Assembly (NCBI RefSeq): GCF_042683405.1
Contig: NZ_JBHUJS010000014.1
Coordinates: 248,001-312,000 of the forward strand
Origin: Telluria sp042683405
GTDB lineage: Bacteria; Pseudomonadota; Gammaproteobacteria; Burkholderiales; Burkholderiaceae_D
Length of the DNA stretch: 64,000 bases
Direction of reading: 5' to 3'
The position numbers and the translations under genes are program-made. Below are positions 52,548 to 61,964 of the stretch, one piece after another; positions within the stretch are counted from its first letter, which is position 1, and every line of letters starts with the position of its first letter. The notes beneath the pieces were generated by a model. That model searched no databases, was not told where the DNA came from, and saw only the letters and a program-made list of their open reading frames with translations.

Positions 52548-52671
52548 CGGCGGTGCGGAGTAGGAAAATGTTGAGCATAGAGAACTTTTCCGCCGAAGTA
52601 CAGGGGCCGTTCGTGCGGCAGGCTTGTCCTCCACCGTGTCATGATGGGCACAACGAACAGCCCCGACATGT

Positions 52672-53622
52672 ATGACGCCTACCGAGCCAAGCAACCTGCC
52701 GCTGTACATCATCCTCAACGCCGGTTCCGGCCATGCGGAGACCGATCTGCAGCGCCAGACCATCGAGGAGGAGCTGGCGCGCGCGGGCAGGCGTTTCGAG
52801 CTGACGGTGGTGGAGGACCCCGGCGAGCTGGCGCAGGTCGCGGAACAGGCGGTGGCCAAGGCGCGCCAGGCTGGCGGCATCGTGGTCGCGGCGGGCGGTG
52901 ACGGGACCATTAATACGGTGGCGCGCGCGACGCTCTCCAGCGGCTGTCCGTTCGGGGTGCTGCCGCAGGGGACCTTCAATTATTTCGGCCGCACGCACGG
53001 GATCCCGCAGGACCTGGCCGGGGCGGTGCGCGCGCTGCTGACGGCGCATGTGCAGCCGGTGCAGGTGGGCCGCCTGAACGACCGCATCTTCCTGGTCAAT
53101 GCCAGCGTGGGACTGTACCCGACGCTGCTGGAGCAGCGCGAGCGCGACAAGCGCCAGTATGGGCGCAGCCGGGTCATCGCCTTCCTCTCGGCGATCAAGA
53201 CCATCCTGGGCTTTCGCAAGCAGCTGACCATCCGCTTCGACCTGGGCGGCGCGCCCGAGACCATCCGCACCACGACACTATTCGTGGGGAACAATGCGCT
53301 CCAGATGGAGCAGGTGGGCATCGAGACGATGAAGCTCGCGCTGGAAGAAGGCAGGCTGGCGGCGGTGGCGCCGCGCTCGATCGGCAAGCTGGCCACGCTG
53401 GGCCTGCTGGTGCGCGGCGCGTTCGGCCAGCTGGGCGGGTCCGGCGACCTGATCGCGTTCGGCTTCAGGCGCATGACGGTGTGGCAGCGCGGCTGGTACG
53501 GCAGGCGCCGCGTGAAGGTGGCGATCGACGGCGAAGTCACGCACCTGGCGCCGCCGCTCGAGTTCGAAGTGATCGAAGACCAGCTGCTCCTGCTGGTGCC
53601 GGAAAATCCCGTGCGCGAGTGA
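52672..53622 (+). CDS. Diacylglycerol kinase-family lipid kinase
   Basis: 316 residues. The nucleotide-binding domain has NAGSG near residues 16-20 and GGDGTINTVA near 74-83; then PQGTFNYFGRTHGIP (the family has PLGTGNDFAR-like residues, here modified) and a C-terminal beta-sandwich. YegS/DgkB-type kinases phosphorylate diacylglycerol, sphingosine-like or phosphatidylglycerol lipids. Substrate unknown. Confidence 0.88.
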   Translation: MTPTEPSNLPLYIILNAGSGHAETDLQRQTIEEELARAGRRFELTVVEDPGELAQVAEQAVAKARQAGGIVVAAGGDGTINTVARATLSSGCPFGVLPQGTFNYFGRTHGIPQDLAGAVRALLTAHVQPVQVGRLNDRIFLVNASVGLYPTLLEQRERDKRQYGRSRVIAFLSAIKTILGFRKQLTIRFDLGGAPETIRTTTLFVGNNALQMEQVGIETMKLALEEGRLAAVAPRSIGKLATLGLLVRGAFGQLGGSGDLIAFGFRRMTVWQRGWYGRRRVKVAIDGEVTHLAPPLEFEVIEDQLLLLVPENPVRE

Positions 53623-53628
53623 GCGCCG

Positions 53629-55134
53629 TCACTCCGTCTGGAAGGCCTGCTCGCGCTTCTTCTTCAGTGCCGGCAGCAGCACCACCGCCATCGCGGCCAG
53701 CGCCAGCGCCAGCATGGCCGCGCTGATCGGACGCTCCACGAACACCATCGGATCGCCGCGCGAGAGCAGCAGCGCGCGCCGCATGTACTCCTCCATCATG
53801 GGGCCGATGATATAGCCGAGCAGCATCGGCGCCGGCTCGGCCCCCAGCTTGGCGCAGATGTAGCCAAGCAGGCCAAAGATGGCCAGCAGCCAGACGTCGA
53901 ATTCGCTGTTGTTCAGGCTGAACACGCCGATGGCGCAGAAGGTCAGGATGGCCGGGTAGAGCAGGTGGTAGGGCACCGCGATCATCCGCACCCACAGGCC
54001 GATCATCGGCAGGTTCAGGATCACCAGGAACAGGTTCCCGAACCACATGGACACCACCAGTCCCCAGAATAGCGCCGGCTGCTCGGTCATGACGGCAGGT
54101 CCCGGCTGGATGCCCTGGATGATCATCGCGCTGATCATCAGCGCCATCACCGGGTTGGCGGGGATGCCCAGCGTGAGCATGGGGATGAACGAGGTTTGCG
54201 CGCCGGAGTTGTTTGCCGCTTCGGGCGCGGCCACGCCTTCGATCGCGCCTTTGCCGAATTCGCCGGCGTTGGGCGAAACCTTCTTTTCGATCGAGTAGGC
54301 GGCAAACGACGCCAGCATTGCGCCGCCGCCGGGCAGGATTCCCAGCGCCGAGCCGAGCGCGGTCCCGCGCAGCACGGGCGCAACGATGCGCTTGAAGTCT
54401 TCCTTGCTGAGCATCAGGCGGCTGACCTTGCGCGCGAGGACGCTGCGGGCGCCTTCGTCGTGTTCCAGGTTGCGGATGATTTCGCCGATGCCGAACATGC
54501 CCATCGCCGCGATCACGAAGTTGATCCCGTCGGCCAGTTGCGGCATCTCGAAGGTATAGCGCTGCGCGCCGGAGTTGACGTCGGTCCCCACCAGCCCGAG
54601 CAGCAGGCCCAGCAGGACCATGCCGACGGCGTTGAGCAGCGAGCCGCTGGCCAGGACGACCGAGGCGACCAGGCCCAGCACCATGAGGGAGAAATATTCC
54701 GCGGGGCCGAACCTGAGCGCGAGCTCGGCCAGCGGCGGCGCGAACAAGGCCAGCAGGATGGTGGCGACGGTCCCGGCAAAGAACGAGGACAGCGCGGCGG
54801 TGGCGAGCGCGCGTCCGGCGCTGCCGCTGCGTGCCATCTGGTGGCCGTCGATGGCAGTGACCACGGACGAGGACTCGCCCGGCAAATTGACGAGGATCGC
54901 GGTGGTGGAGCCGCCGTACTGGGCGCCATAATAGATCCCGGCCAGCATGATCAGGGCCGACGTCGGCTCCAGGCCGAAGGTCACCGGGAGCAGCATCGAG
55001 ATGGTGGCGATCGGCCCGAGGCCCGGCAGCACGCCGACCGCAGTCCCGACGAACACGCCGATCAGGCAGTACATCAGGTTGGTCATCGTGAACGCGGTGT
55101 CGAAGCCCAGCGCGAGATTGGCGAGGATGTCCAT
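53629..55134 (-). CDS. tctA: Tripartite tricarboxylate transporter, large permease TctA
   Basis: 501 residues with about 11-12 helices. Signature segments GVLPGLGPIATISMLLPVT near residues 39-57, YYGAQYGGSTTAILVNLPGE near 68-87 and GILPGGGAMLASFAAYSIE in the second half are diagnostic of TctA. It works with TctB and TctC to import carboxylates such as citrate using a sodium or proton gradient. Last gene of the tctCBA set; 15 bases after tctB. Confidence 0.95.
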   Translation of the reverse strand: MDILANLALGFDTAFTMTNLMYCLIGVFVGTAVGVLPGLGPIATISMLLPVTFGLEPTSALIMLAGIYYGAQYGGSTTAILVNLPGESSSVVTAIDGHQMARSGSAGRALATAALSSFFAGTVATILLALFAPPLAELALRFGPAEYFSLMVLGLVASVVLASGSLLNAVGMVLLGLLLGLVGTDVNSGAQRYTFEMPQLADGINFVIAAMGMFGIGEIIRNLEHDEGARSVLARKVSRLMLSKEDFKRIVAPVLRGTALGSALGILPGGGAMLASFAAYSIEKKVSPNAGEFGKGAIEGVAAPEAANNSGAQTSFIPMLTLGIPANPVMALMISAMIIQGIQPGPAVMTEQPALFWGLVVSMWFGNLFLVILNLPMIGLWVRMIAVPYHLLYPAILTFCAIGVFSLNNSEFDVWLLAIFGLLGYICAKLGAEPAPMLLGYIIGPMMEEYMRRALLLSRGDPMVFVERPISAAMLALALAAMAVVLLPALKKKREQAFQTE

Positions 55135-55149
55135 GTGCGTTGGCTCCGC

Positions 55150-55611
55150 TCAGAAGTCCAGCCAGGGGCCGATCACGGGCATCGGCAAGCCCAGTAGCCG
55201 CACGAACATCAAGACGGCGAAGACGGCCAGCCCGATGGCCAATGGCAGCGCCCAGCGCAAGCGGAAGCCGGGGCTGGCCAGCGCGCTCAGCAGCACCAGC
55301 AGGACGATGGACGGGGCCAGCCCGGCGCCCCGCATCAGGTAGCCGAACAGCAGGATCGAGCCGAGCACCAACACCATGCCCTTGATGTGGAAGCTCCCCA
55401 CCGGCTCGCCGTCGCGCAGGAACGAACGCACCACCGCGAGCAGCCCAATCAGGGCCAGCAGCCCGCCCAGCACGGAAGGGAAGTAGGCGGGGCCCATGCG
55501 CGCGACGGACCCCATCGGCAGCTCGAGCGCGAACACGATGGCGGCCAGGCCGAAGGCCAGGAAGATGATGCCGGTCCAGAAATCTTTCGGATGGCGGATG
55601 AATGCGGGCAC
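55150..55611 (-). CDS. tctB: Tripartite tricarboxylate transporter, small subunit TctB
   Basis: 153 residues from a GTG at 55611 with CGGAGA upstream. Four membrane helices; HPKDFWTGIIFLAFGLAAIV and GPAYFPSVLGGLLALIGL are typical of TctB. Between tctC and tctA. Confidence 0.9.
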   Translation of the reverse strand: MPAFIRHPKDFWTGIIFLAFGLAAIVFALELPMGSVARMGPAYFPSVLGGLLALIGLLAVVRSFLRDGEPVGSFHIKGMVLVLGSILLFGYLMRGAGLAPSIVLLVLLSALASPGFRLRWALPLAIGLAVFAVLMFVRLLGLPMPVIGPWLDF

Positions 55612-55660
55612 GTGATTCTCCGGGTGGGGATGCCGGTCGGGCTGGCCGGCTGGCCGCGCC

Positions 55661-55690
55661 GGGGCGCCGGGCGGACCCGCCCCGGCGCCC
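55661..55690 (-). promoter_or_regulatory. Strong hairpin between tctC and tctB
   Basis: GGGGCGCCGGGCGG (55661-55674) can pair with CCGCCCCGGCGCCC (55677-55690), with bulges. It lies just past the tctC stop in the transcribed direction. Such hairpins commonly stabilise the upstream message so that the abundant binding protein exceeds the permease. No T-run, so it is not a clear terminator. Confidence 0.6.
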
Positions 55691-55699
55691 GAGCCGGAT

Positions 55700-56674
55700 C
55701 TAGTCGGCGTAGGCACCGGCCTTGGTGATGATCGGCTTCCAGCGCGCGATCTCGGCTTGCAGGTGCGCGCGCAGCGCTTCCGGCGTGGCGCGCGTGGCCG
55801 GCACGGGCTCCGTGCCCAGGTCGGCGAATCGTTTCACGACGGCCGGGTCCTTGAGCGCGGCGCGCAGCGCCCCGGCCAGCTGGTCCACGACCGGTTTGGG
55901 CGTGGACTTGGGCGCGTACATGCCGTGCCAGACCGCCACCTCGAAGCCGGGCAGGCCTGCTTCGTTCAGCGTCGGCAGGTTCGGCAGCGAAGGCACGCGC
56001 TTCCTGGTGGTCACGCCATAGGCCTTGATCTTGCCGCCCTTGATCTGGCTGGTGGTGTTGGTGGTCTGGTCGCACATGAAGTCGACCTGGCCGCCCAGCA
56101 GGTCGTTCATGGCCGGGCCCGTGCCTTTGTACGGGACGGTTGTGAGGTCGGTGCCGATGGCGGTCATGAACAGCATGCCGCACAGGTGCGAGGCCGAGCC
56201 GAGACCGGCGTTGGCGTAGGTGACCTTGTCTTTGTTGGCCTTGACGTAGGCGAGGAATTCCTTGAAGTCGCGGGCCGGGAAATCCTTGCGCGCGACCAGC
56301 GTCATCGGCACGTCGGTCACCAGGCCGATCGGCTCGAAAGCGGCGACCGGATCGTAACTGAGCTTGCGGTACAGGCTGGGCGCGGTCGACTGTCCGATGT
56401 GGTGCAGGAAGATCGTGTAGCCGTCCGGCCTGGCCTTGGCCGCGCGCGCCGCGCCGATCGTACCGCCGGCGCCGCCGACGTTCTCGACGATGATCTGCTG
56501 CTTGAGCGTCTTGCCCATCGATTGCGCGAGCAGGCGCGCCACCGTGTCGGTCGGGCCGCCCGCCGCGAACGGCACGATCATGGTGATTGTCCTGTCAGGA
56601 TAATTCTGGGCCTGGGCCATCGCGCTGGCGGCGAGGGCGAGGCAGGCAACGGAGCGCAAGAGTGCTGCTTTCAT
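55700..56674 (-). CDS. tctC: Bug-family periplasmic solute-binding protein (TctC)
   Basis: 324 residues from the ATG at 56674, with AAGGA 8 bases upstream; an ATG at 56683 sits too close to that site. Signal peptide 1-23. Bug signature: YPDRTITMIVPFAAGGPTDTVARLL near residues 25-49 and VENVGGAGGTIGA near 62-74. It captures a carboxylate for TctAB. Betaproteobacteria carry many such proteins; the ligand is not predictable. First gene of the tct operon. Confidence 0.94.
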   Translation of the reverse strand: MKAALLRSVACLALAASAMAQAQNYPDRTITMIVPFAAGGPTDTVARLLAQSMGKTLKQQIIVENVGGAGGTIGAARAAKARPDGYTIFLHHIGQSTAPSLYRKLSYDPVAAFEPIGLVTDVPMTLVARKDFPARDFKEFLAYVKANKDKVTYANAGLGSASHLCGMLFMTAIGTDLTTVPYKGTGPAMNDLLGGQVDFMCDQTTNTTSQIKGGKIKAYGVTTRKRVPSLPNLPTLNEAGLPGFEVAVWHGMYAPKSTPKPVVDQLAGALRAALKDPAVVKRFADLGTEPVPATRATPEALRAHLQAEIARWKPIITKAGAYAD

Positions 56675-56743
56675 CGGGATCATCCTTCTCGCATTGATTA
56701 GTCGGGACCGGGCCGGCAGGCGCGGCCCAGAGAAAAACCAACA

Positions 56744-56767
56744 AGCTGCGTGGGTGAATACGCAGCT
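56744..56767 (-). terminator. Terminator-like hairpin after the GNAT gene
   Basis: AGCTGCGT (56744-56751) pairs with ACGCAGCT (56760-56767); in the leftward direction a TTGGTTTTT run follows. It suits ending of the leftward GNAT transcript before the tct operon. Confidence 0.6.
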
Positions 56768-56842
56768 AAGGTTGTACCAGAAGCTTGTCGAAGATTCAAC
56801 GCCGTTCGCGGCGCTGTCGCGGCACGCCCACGGAACCCCCGT

Positions 56843-57367
56843 TCAGGCAGCCTGTTCCCTGTGAAGTGCGAGGCGCATCGGTTGCGACAGCAGCGGGGAG
56901 CCGTCGCCCAGGGGCTCCGGTTCGCCGTGGGGAAGGAAACCGGCGCGGGCGTACAGCCGTGCGGCCGGAGTGTCGCCGCAGGTCACGCCAAGCTGCACCA
57001 CGCTGGCCTGCATGGACTGTGCCCAGGCGATCGCTTCGCGCAGCAGGGCGGATGCTACCCCGCAGCCACGGCTCTCCGGTGCCACCCACATCTGGAACAG
57101 GTTGACGAGCGCGGGCTGGGCCGTGTCTTGCCTGGCCCACAGCAGGCCGAGCGCTGCGCCATCGCGTTCGGCGACGAGGGGACAGTCCCGGCCGGAAACC
57201 GCTGCCGCCGACAGGCGGTCTTGCCAGTGGGTGGGCGGCAGCGCCTGTTCGGCTTCCCAGGTGCTGCCGAACGCATCCGGCGAGTCGGCGAGCGAACGCA
57301 GGCGGAGCTCGCGGTAGGCGGGCGCGTCGGCAGTTTCCAGTCGGCGGATCGTGAAGGCGGGTTCCAT
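56843..57367 (-). CDS. GNAT-family N-acetyltransferase
   Basis: 174 residues: FTIRRLETADAPAYRELRLRSL start, WQDRL region, then acetyl-CoA site LFQMWVAPESRGCGVASALL near residues 90-109 and ARLYARAGF near 133-141. Substrate unknown. Divergent from the formaldehyde dehydrogenase gene with 105 bases between. Confidence 0.88.
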   Translation of the reverse strand: MEPAFTIRRLETADAPAYRELRLRSLADSPDAFGSTWEAEQALPPTHWQDRLSAAAVSGRDCPLVAERDGAALGLLWARQDTAQPALVNLFQMWVAPESRGCGVASALLREAIAWAQSMQASVVQLGVTCGDTPAARLYARAGFLPHGEPEPLGDGSPLLSQPMRLALHREQAA

Positions 57368-57472
57368 TGGCTGTCCTTGCTTGTCGGACCAGCTTACGCC
57401 ACGGGCGGCAGTTCCCGCAAGGTCGGGAGAATATTGTTATGCTCTCGTCACCGCAACCGAACGAGGAAGAAC

Positions 57473-58579
57473 ATGAAGACCAAAGCAGCAGTTGCATGGC
57501 AGGCCGGCGCACCGCTCACCATCGAAGAGGTTGACCTGGACGGTCCGCGCGAAGGCGAGGTGCTGGTCGAACTCAAGGCCACGGGCATCTGCCACACCGA
57601 CTACTACACGCTATCCGGAGCCGATCCGGAAGGCATCTTCCCGGCCATCCTCGGCCACGAGGGCGCGGGCATCGTGGTCGACGTGGGACCCGGCGTGAAG
57701 ACGCTGAAAAAAGACGATCATGTCATTCCGCTGTACACGCCGGAATGCCGCGAATGCAAATTCTGCCTGTCGCGCAAGACCAACCTGTGCCAGAAGATCC
57801 GTGCCACCCAGGGCCGCGGCCTGATGCCGGATGCGACCACGCGCTTCTCGCTGGGCGGCACGCCGCTGTTCCACTACATGGGCACGTCCACGTTCTCCAA
57901 CTACATCGTGGTGCCCGAGATCGCGCTGGCGAAGATTCGGTCCGACGCGCCGTTCGACAAGGTCTGCTACATCGGCTGCGGCGTCACTACCGGCGTGGGC
58001 GCGGTGCTGTTCTCGGCCAAGGTCGAGGCGGGCGCGAACGTGGCCGTGTTCGGACTGGGCGGCATCGGCCTGAACGTGATCCAGGCGGCGCGCATGGTCG
58101 GCGCGGACAAGATCATCGGCATCGACATCAACCCGGCGCGCCAGGAGATCGCGCGCAAGTTCGGCATGACGCACTTCATCAACCCCAACGAAACGGCGAA
58201 CGTAGTGGACGACATCGTCCAGCTGACCGATGGCGGGGCCGACTACAGCTTCGAGTGCGTCGGCAACACGACGCTGATGCGGCAGGCGCTGGAATGCACC
58301 CACAAGGGCTGGGGACAGTCCTTCATCATCGGCGTAGCGGCTGCCGGGCAGGAAATCTCGACCCGTCCGTTCCAGCTGGTCACGGGCAGGTCCTGGAAAG
58401 GCTCCGCGTTCGGCGGGGCGCGTGGCCGTACCGACGTGCCGAAGATCGTCGACTGGTACATGGACGGCAAGCTCAATATCGACGACCTGATCACCCACCG
58501 GCTGCCGCTCGAACGCATCAACGAAGGCTTCGACCTGATGAAGAGTGGCGAGTCGATCCGCTCGGTGGTGCTGTACTGA
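57473..58579 (+). CDS. frmA: S-(hydroxymethyl)glutathione dehydrogenase / class III alcohol dehydrogenase
   Basis: 368 residues from the ATG at 57473 (GAGGAAG). Catalytic zinc ligands in ATGICHTD (residues about 36-43) and GHEGAGIV; structural zinc cysteines in YTPECRECKFCLSRKTNLC; NAD site GLGGIGLNV near 192-200. The conserved GWGQSFIIGVA segment is present. It oxidises the glutathione adduct of formaldehyde. Directly followed by fghA after 10 bases, the standard detoxification pair. No FrmR-type repressor is seen. Confidence 0.96.
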   Translation: MKTKAAVAWQAGAPLTIEEVDLDGPREGEVLVELKATGICHTDYYTLSGADPEGIFPAILGHEGAGIVVDVGPGVKTLKKDDHVIPLYTPECRECKFCLSRKTNLCQKIRATQGRGLMPDATTRFSLGGTPLFHYMGTSTFSNYIVVPEIALAKIRSDAPFDKVCYIGCGVTTGVGAVLFSAKVEAGANVAVFGLGGIGLNVIQAARMVGADKIIGIDINPARQEIARKFGMTHFINPNETANVVDDIVQLTDGGADYSFECVGNTTLMRQALECTHKGWGQSFIIGVAAAGQEISTRPFQLVTGRSWKGSAFGGARGRTDVPKIVDWYMDGKLNIDDLITHRLPLERINEGFDLMKSGESIRSVVLY

Positions 58580-58589
58580 AGAGGGCGCG

Positions 58590-59417
58590 ATGGAACTGAT
58601 CAGCGAACATGCCTGCTTCGGCGGCGTGCAGCGGTTCTACCGCCACGACTCCGCCGCGATCGGCCTGCCGATGCGCTTCTCGATCTACCTGCCGCCGCAG
58701 GCTTCGACAGGCAAGGTGCAGGCGGTGATGTACCTGGCCGGGCTGACCTGCACCGAAGAGACCTTCATGATCAAGGCCGGCGCACAGCGCGTGGCCGCGC
58801 AGCTCGGGCAGATCCTGGTCGCGCCGGACACCAGCCCGCGCGGCGCCGGGGTGCCGGGCGAGGCCGACAGCTGGGACCTCGGCGTGGGCGCCGGCTTCTA
58901 CGCCGATGCGACGGCCGAGCCCTGGCGCGCGCACTACCGGATGCACAGCTACCTCCTGGAGTTGCACCAGCTGGTGCTGGACGAATTCCCCGTCGATGCG
59001 GCGCGCTTTGGCATCATGGGCCATTCGATGGGCGGGCACGGAGCGCTCGTCATGGCGCTGCGCCACCCGCAACTGTTCTCGTCCGTTTCGGCGTTCGCGC
59101 CCATCTGCGCGCCCAGCCAGGCGCCGTGGGGCATCAAGGCATTCTCGGCTTATCTGGGCGAGGACCGCGCGCAATGGACCCAGTACGACGCCACCGCGCT
59201 GATGGCGAACAGCCGCATCCCGTTTCCGCGCGGGATCCTGGTCGACCAGGGATTGTCGGACAAATTCCTGGAGAGCCAGCTGCACCCGCACCTGTTCGAA
59301 GCCGCGTGCGAACAGGCGCACCAGCCGCTCACGCTGCGCCGCCACGAGGGCTACGATCACGGCTATTACTTCATCTCGACCTTCATCGAAGAGCACCTTC
59401 GATTCCACAACCGGTAG
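58590..59417 (+). CDS. fghA: S-formylglutathione hydrolase
   Basis: 275 residues from the ATG at 58590 (GAGGG). Alpha/beta hydrolase of the esterase D type: YLAGLTCTEETF near residues 49-60, nucleophile GHSMGGHGAL near 147-156, aspartate in DQGLSDKFL and histidine in GYDHGYYF near the C terminus. It releases formate and glutathione from the product of FrmA. Second gene of the pair. Confidence 0.96.
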   Translation: MELISEHACFGGVQRFYRHDSAAIGLPMRFSIYLPPQASTGKVQAVMYLAGLTCTEETFMIKAGAQRVAAQLGQILVAPDTSPRGAGVPGEADSWDLGVGAGFYADATAEPWRAHYRMHSYLLELHQLVLDEFPVDAARFGIMGHSMGGHGALVMALRHPQLFSSVSAFAPICAPSQAPWGIKAFSAYLGEDRAQWTQYDATALMANSRIPFPRGILVDQGLSDKFLESQLHPHLFEAACEQAHQPLTLRRHEGYDHGYYFISTFIEEHLRFHNR

Positions 59418-59460
59418 GCGGTCCGCAGACGATACCGCCAACGCATTGGGAGGACACTTC

Positions 59461-60192
59461 ATGACACCGATGAAAGCCATTGTGACCGGCCACACCAGGG
59501 GACTGGGCGAAGCCATCGCACGCGACCTGATGTGGCGCGGCATCCCGGTGCTGGGCATTGCGCGCGGCCAGGCGGACGCGTTGCAGGCGGCGTTTCCGGA
59601 CCTGCTCACCCAGGCTGCACTGGACCTCGGGCGGCCGGACGCGCTGCGCGACTGGCTGCTCACGGACGACCTGCGCGATTTCCTGGACGGGTGTTCGCTG
59701 GCTCTGCTGGTCAATAACGCGGGTACGGTGCAGCCGGTCGGACCGCCGCAAGACCAGGACCCTGCCGATGTGGCGCTGGCCGTCGGCCTGAACGTGACTG
59801 CGCCGCTCATGCTGTCGGCCGCGCTGGCCCGGCTGCAGCAGGCCGCCGCCTGCCGCATCCTGCACATCTCCAGCGGCGCGGGCCGCAACGCCTATCAGGG
59901 CTGGAGCGTGTATTGCGCCACCAAGGCAGCGCTCGACCATCATGCGCGCACGGTGGCGCTCGACGGCCACGCCGGCCTGCGGATCAGCAGCCTGGCGCCA
60001 GGCATCGTCGACACCGACATGCAGGCGGAAATCCGCGCGACGCCCGAGGAACGCTTCCCGCTGCGCTCGCGCTTCGTCGAACTGAAACAGGCAGGAGAGC
60101 TCGTCGCACCGTCCGAATGCGCGACCCATGTGGTGAACTATCTTCTCGGCCCGTCGTTCGGCGCACACGCGGTGGACGACCTGCGCGACTAA
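59461..60192 (+). CDS. Short-chain dehydrogenase/reductase
   Basis: 243 residues from the ATG at 59461 (GGGAGGAC). Cofactor motif TGHTRGLGEAIA near residues 9-20 (variant of TGxxxGxG), NNAG near 87-90, ISSGAG (catalytic serine) and YCATK near 156-160. Substrate unknown. It follows fghA by 43 bases and may share its transcript. Confidence 0.88.
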   Translation: MTPMKAIVTGHTRGLGEAIARDLMWRGIPVLGIARGQADALQAAFPDLLTQAALDLGRPDALRDWLLTDDLRDFLDGCSLALLVNNAGTVQPVGPPQDQDPADVALAVGLNVTAPLMLSAALARLQQAAACRILHISSGAGRNAYQGWSVYCATKAALDHHARTVALDGHAGLRISSLAPGIVDTDMQAEIRATPEERFPLRSRFVELKQAGELVAPSECATHVVNYLLGPSFGAHAVDDLRD

Positions 60193-60262
60193 GCATGTTC
60201 CTGCCCCTGTACCGATCAAGTAAGATGGCGGTCCAGAAAACAATAAATGGGGTGGTGAAGAG

Positions 60263-60655
60263 ATGGGATTCGAGTTCAACCTGCTGGCAGTCGTGCTGGC
60301 TGCCGTATCGAGCTTCATGCTGGGCGGGCTGTGGTATTCGCCGGTGCTGTTCGGCCGCGCGTGGAACGAGGAAAACGGCGGCGTGCCGACGGCCGGGCAT
60401 CCGGCCAAGGTATTCGGCGTCAGCTTCGTGTTCTCGCTGGTCGCGGCACTGGCGTTTGCTTCGCTGCTGGGCCCCGCGCCCGCGCTGGCGCACGCGCTGG
60501 GAATGGGCCTGCTGGTCGGTTTCGCCTGCGTGGCGGCGAGCTTCGGTATCAACTACCAGTTCGCCAACCGTTCGTTCAAGCTGTGGCTGATCGACGGCGG
60601 CTACCATACCGCGCAGTTCCTGCTGTTCGGCCTTGTGCTGGGACTCTGGCACTGA
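60263..60655 (+). CDS. DUF1761 membrane protein
   Basis: 130 residues with four helices. FMLGGLWYSPVLFGRAWNEE near residues 18-37 and DGGYHTAQFLLFGLVLG at the C terminus fit DUF1761. Function unknown. Weak upstream ribosome site (GGTGAAGAG). Confidence 0.82.
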   Translation: MGFEFNLLAVVLAAVSSFMLGGLWYSPVLFGRAWNEENGGVPTAGHPAKVFGVSFVFSLVAALAFASLLGPAPALAHALGMGLLVGFACVAASFGINYQFANRSFKLWLIDGGYHTAQFLLFGLVLGLWH

Positions 60656-60784
60656 CGCCATCCGCGGTCCCGGCAGGGCAGGCATTATGTTCCCTGCCGG
60701 ATCGCTCTCGTGTTCAATTGAAATGTATTGTTGGCCGGATCGCGTCCCGATTACTATATTCCTCGTAATCTTTCCGGGAACGTC

Positions 60785-61888
60785 ATGTCAACCAAGGTGG
60801 AACGCCCGCGCGGCAAGATCACGCCGCAGGACAGGATCAGGCGCATGCTGGGCTACTGGGCGTCCAACGCGGTCCTGTACATCATCTGCATCGGACTCGT
60901 TCTCGACGAAATCGTCAGCGGCACCCTCGCGCTGGCGCCCGGCATCGGGGTCATCGCGTTCGCCGTGGCACACCTGGCCATTTTCTATGTGCTGATCAGG
61001 CGCTCGCCGTACAGCGGCATCCCGCACTGGAAGCTGGCATGGGCGCAGGGCTTCCTGGCGGTGAGCTTCCTGTTGATCCTGTATGCGCTGCTCCCTTCGG
61101 TCCACGCCAACCTGCTGATCGGCCTGCCGGTGATCGTGGTATTCCTGGCGTTTCCGCTGCGGCCGCGCCAGACGATCGCGCTCAGCGCCTTCGCCATCAT
61201 TGGACTGGTCGCCACCGCTGCGACGATTCACCTGCTCGATCCGGCCGCATTCCCGCTGCGCTCCGAGATCGTGAATGTCATCATCGCGTCCGCCGCCGTG
61301 ATTGCGGTGACGCTCATCACGCGCGACCTGCATGCCTTGCGCCAGCGCCTGCGCGGGCAGGCCGACAACCTGATTAGCGCGCTGGCGCGCATCGAGACGC
61401 TGGCCACCACCGATGAACTGACCGCGCTGTCGAACCGTCGCCACATGCACGAACTGCTGGACCAGGAAGAGCGCCGCAGTAGCGGGGACCACCGTCCCAC
61501 CTCGATCGCGCTGATCGACATCGACCATTTCAAGCAGATCAACGACCGCTTCGGCCATGCCGGGGGCGATGCGGCACTGCGTGCGCTGTCGCGCGAGGTC
61601 AGGCGCTTCCTGCGCGAAGACGATACCCTGGCGCGCTGGGGTGGGGAGGAGTTCCTGATGCTGATGCCCGACACCATGCTGGCCGACGCGATGAAGGTGG
61701 TGGAGCGCATGCTGGACGGGGTGCGCAAGCTGGTGCTGGACGACGCGGGCTATCCGTTCAAGCTGACCTTCTCGGCCGGCGTGGTCGAGTGCCGCCCCGA
61801 CGAGCGCTTCGCCGAGGCGATCCGCCGCTCGGACCTGGCGATGTACGAAGCCAAGGCGCGCGGCCGCGACATCGTCGTGGCCGGCTAG
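60785..61888 (+). CDS. Membrane-bound diguanylate cyclase (GGDEF domain)
   Basis: 367 residues from the ATG at 60785. The first 190 residues hold about six membrane helices of an unassigned sensor. A short linker leads to a complete GGDEF domain (about 205-365) with DIDHFKQINDRFGHAGGD and the active-site loop ARWGGEEFLML. Product c-di-GMP, which the EAL/HDOD protein at 3753 could read or degrade. No inhibitory RxxD motif is obvious directly before the GGEEF loop. Confidence 0.92.
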   Translation: MSTKVERPRGKITPQDRIRRMLGYWASNAVLYIICIGLVLDEIVSGTLALAPGIGVIAFAVAHLAIFYVLIRRSPYSGIPHWKLAWAQGFLAVSFLLILYALLPSVHANLLIGLPVIVVFLAFPLRPRQTIALSAFAIIGLVATAATIHLLDPAAFPLRSEIVNVIIASAAVIAVTLITRDLHALRQRLRGQADNLISALARIETLATTDELTALSNRRHMHELLDQEERRSSGDHRPTSIALIDIDHFKQINDRFGHAGGDAALRALSREVRRFLREDDTLARWGGEEFLMLMPDTMLADAMKVVERMLDGVRKLVLDDAGYPFKLTFSAGVVECRPDERFAEAIRRSDLAMYEAKARGRDIVVAG

Positions 61889-61932
61889 GAAGGGCGCCGC
61901 CGGCGCCGGGGAACTGCCGTTGGCCGCATAGT

Positions 61933-61956
61933 CCGGCCCGCGCGGAGGCGGGCCGG
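61933..61956. terminator. GC hairpin between converging genes
   Basis: CCGGCCCGC (61933-61941) and GCGGGCCGG (61948-61956) around a six-base loop, between the stops of the diguanylate cyclase and the receptor gene. There is no T-run on either side, so it may be only a pause or a repeat remnant. Confidence 0.45.
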
Positions 61957-61964
61957 GGCGGCAA

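Noticed and set aside
57177..57190. GGGGACAGTCCC inside the GNAT gene at 56843-57367
   Set aside because: Only one 12-base half is present, in frame and without the second arm; chance or coding sequence cannot be excluded.
58309..58322. GGGGACAGTCC inside the frmA gene, like the dispersed repeat
   Set aside because: It encodes the conserved GWGQSF segment of class III alcohol dehydrogenases, so the match is due to coding constraint.
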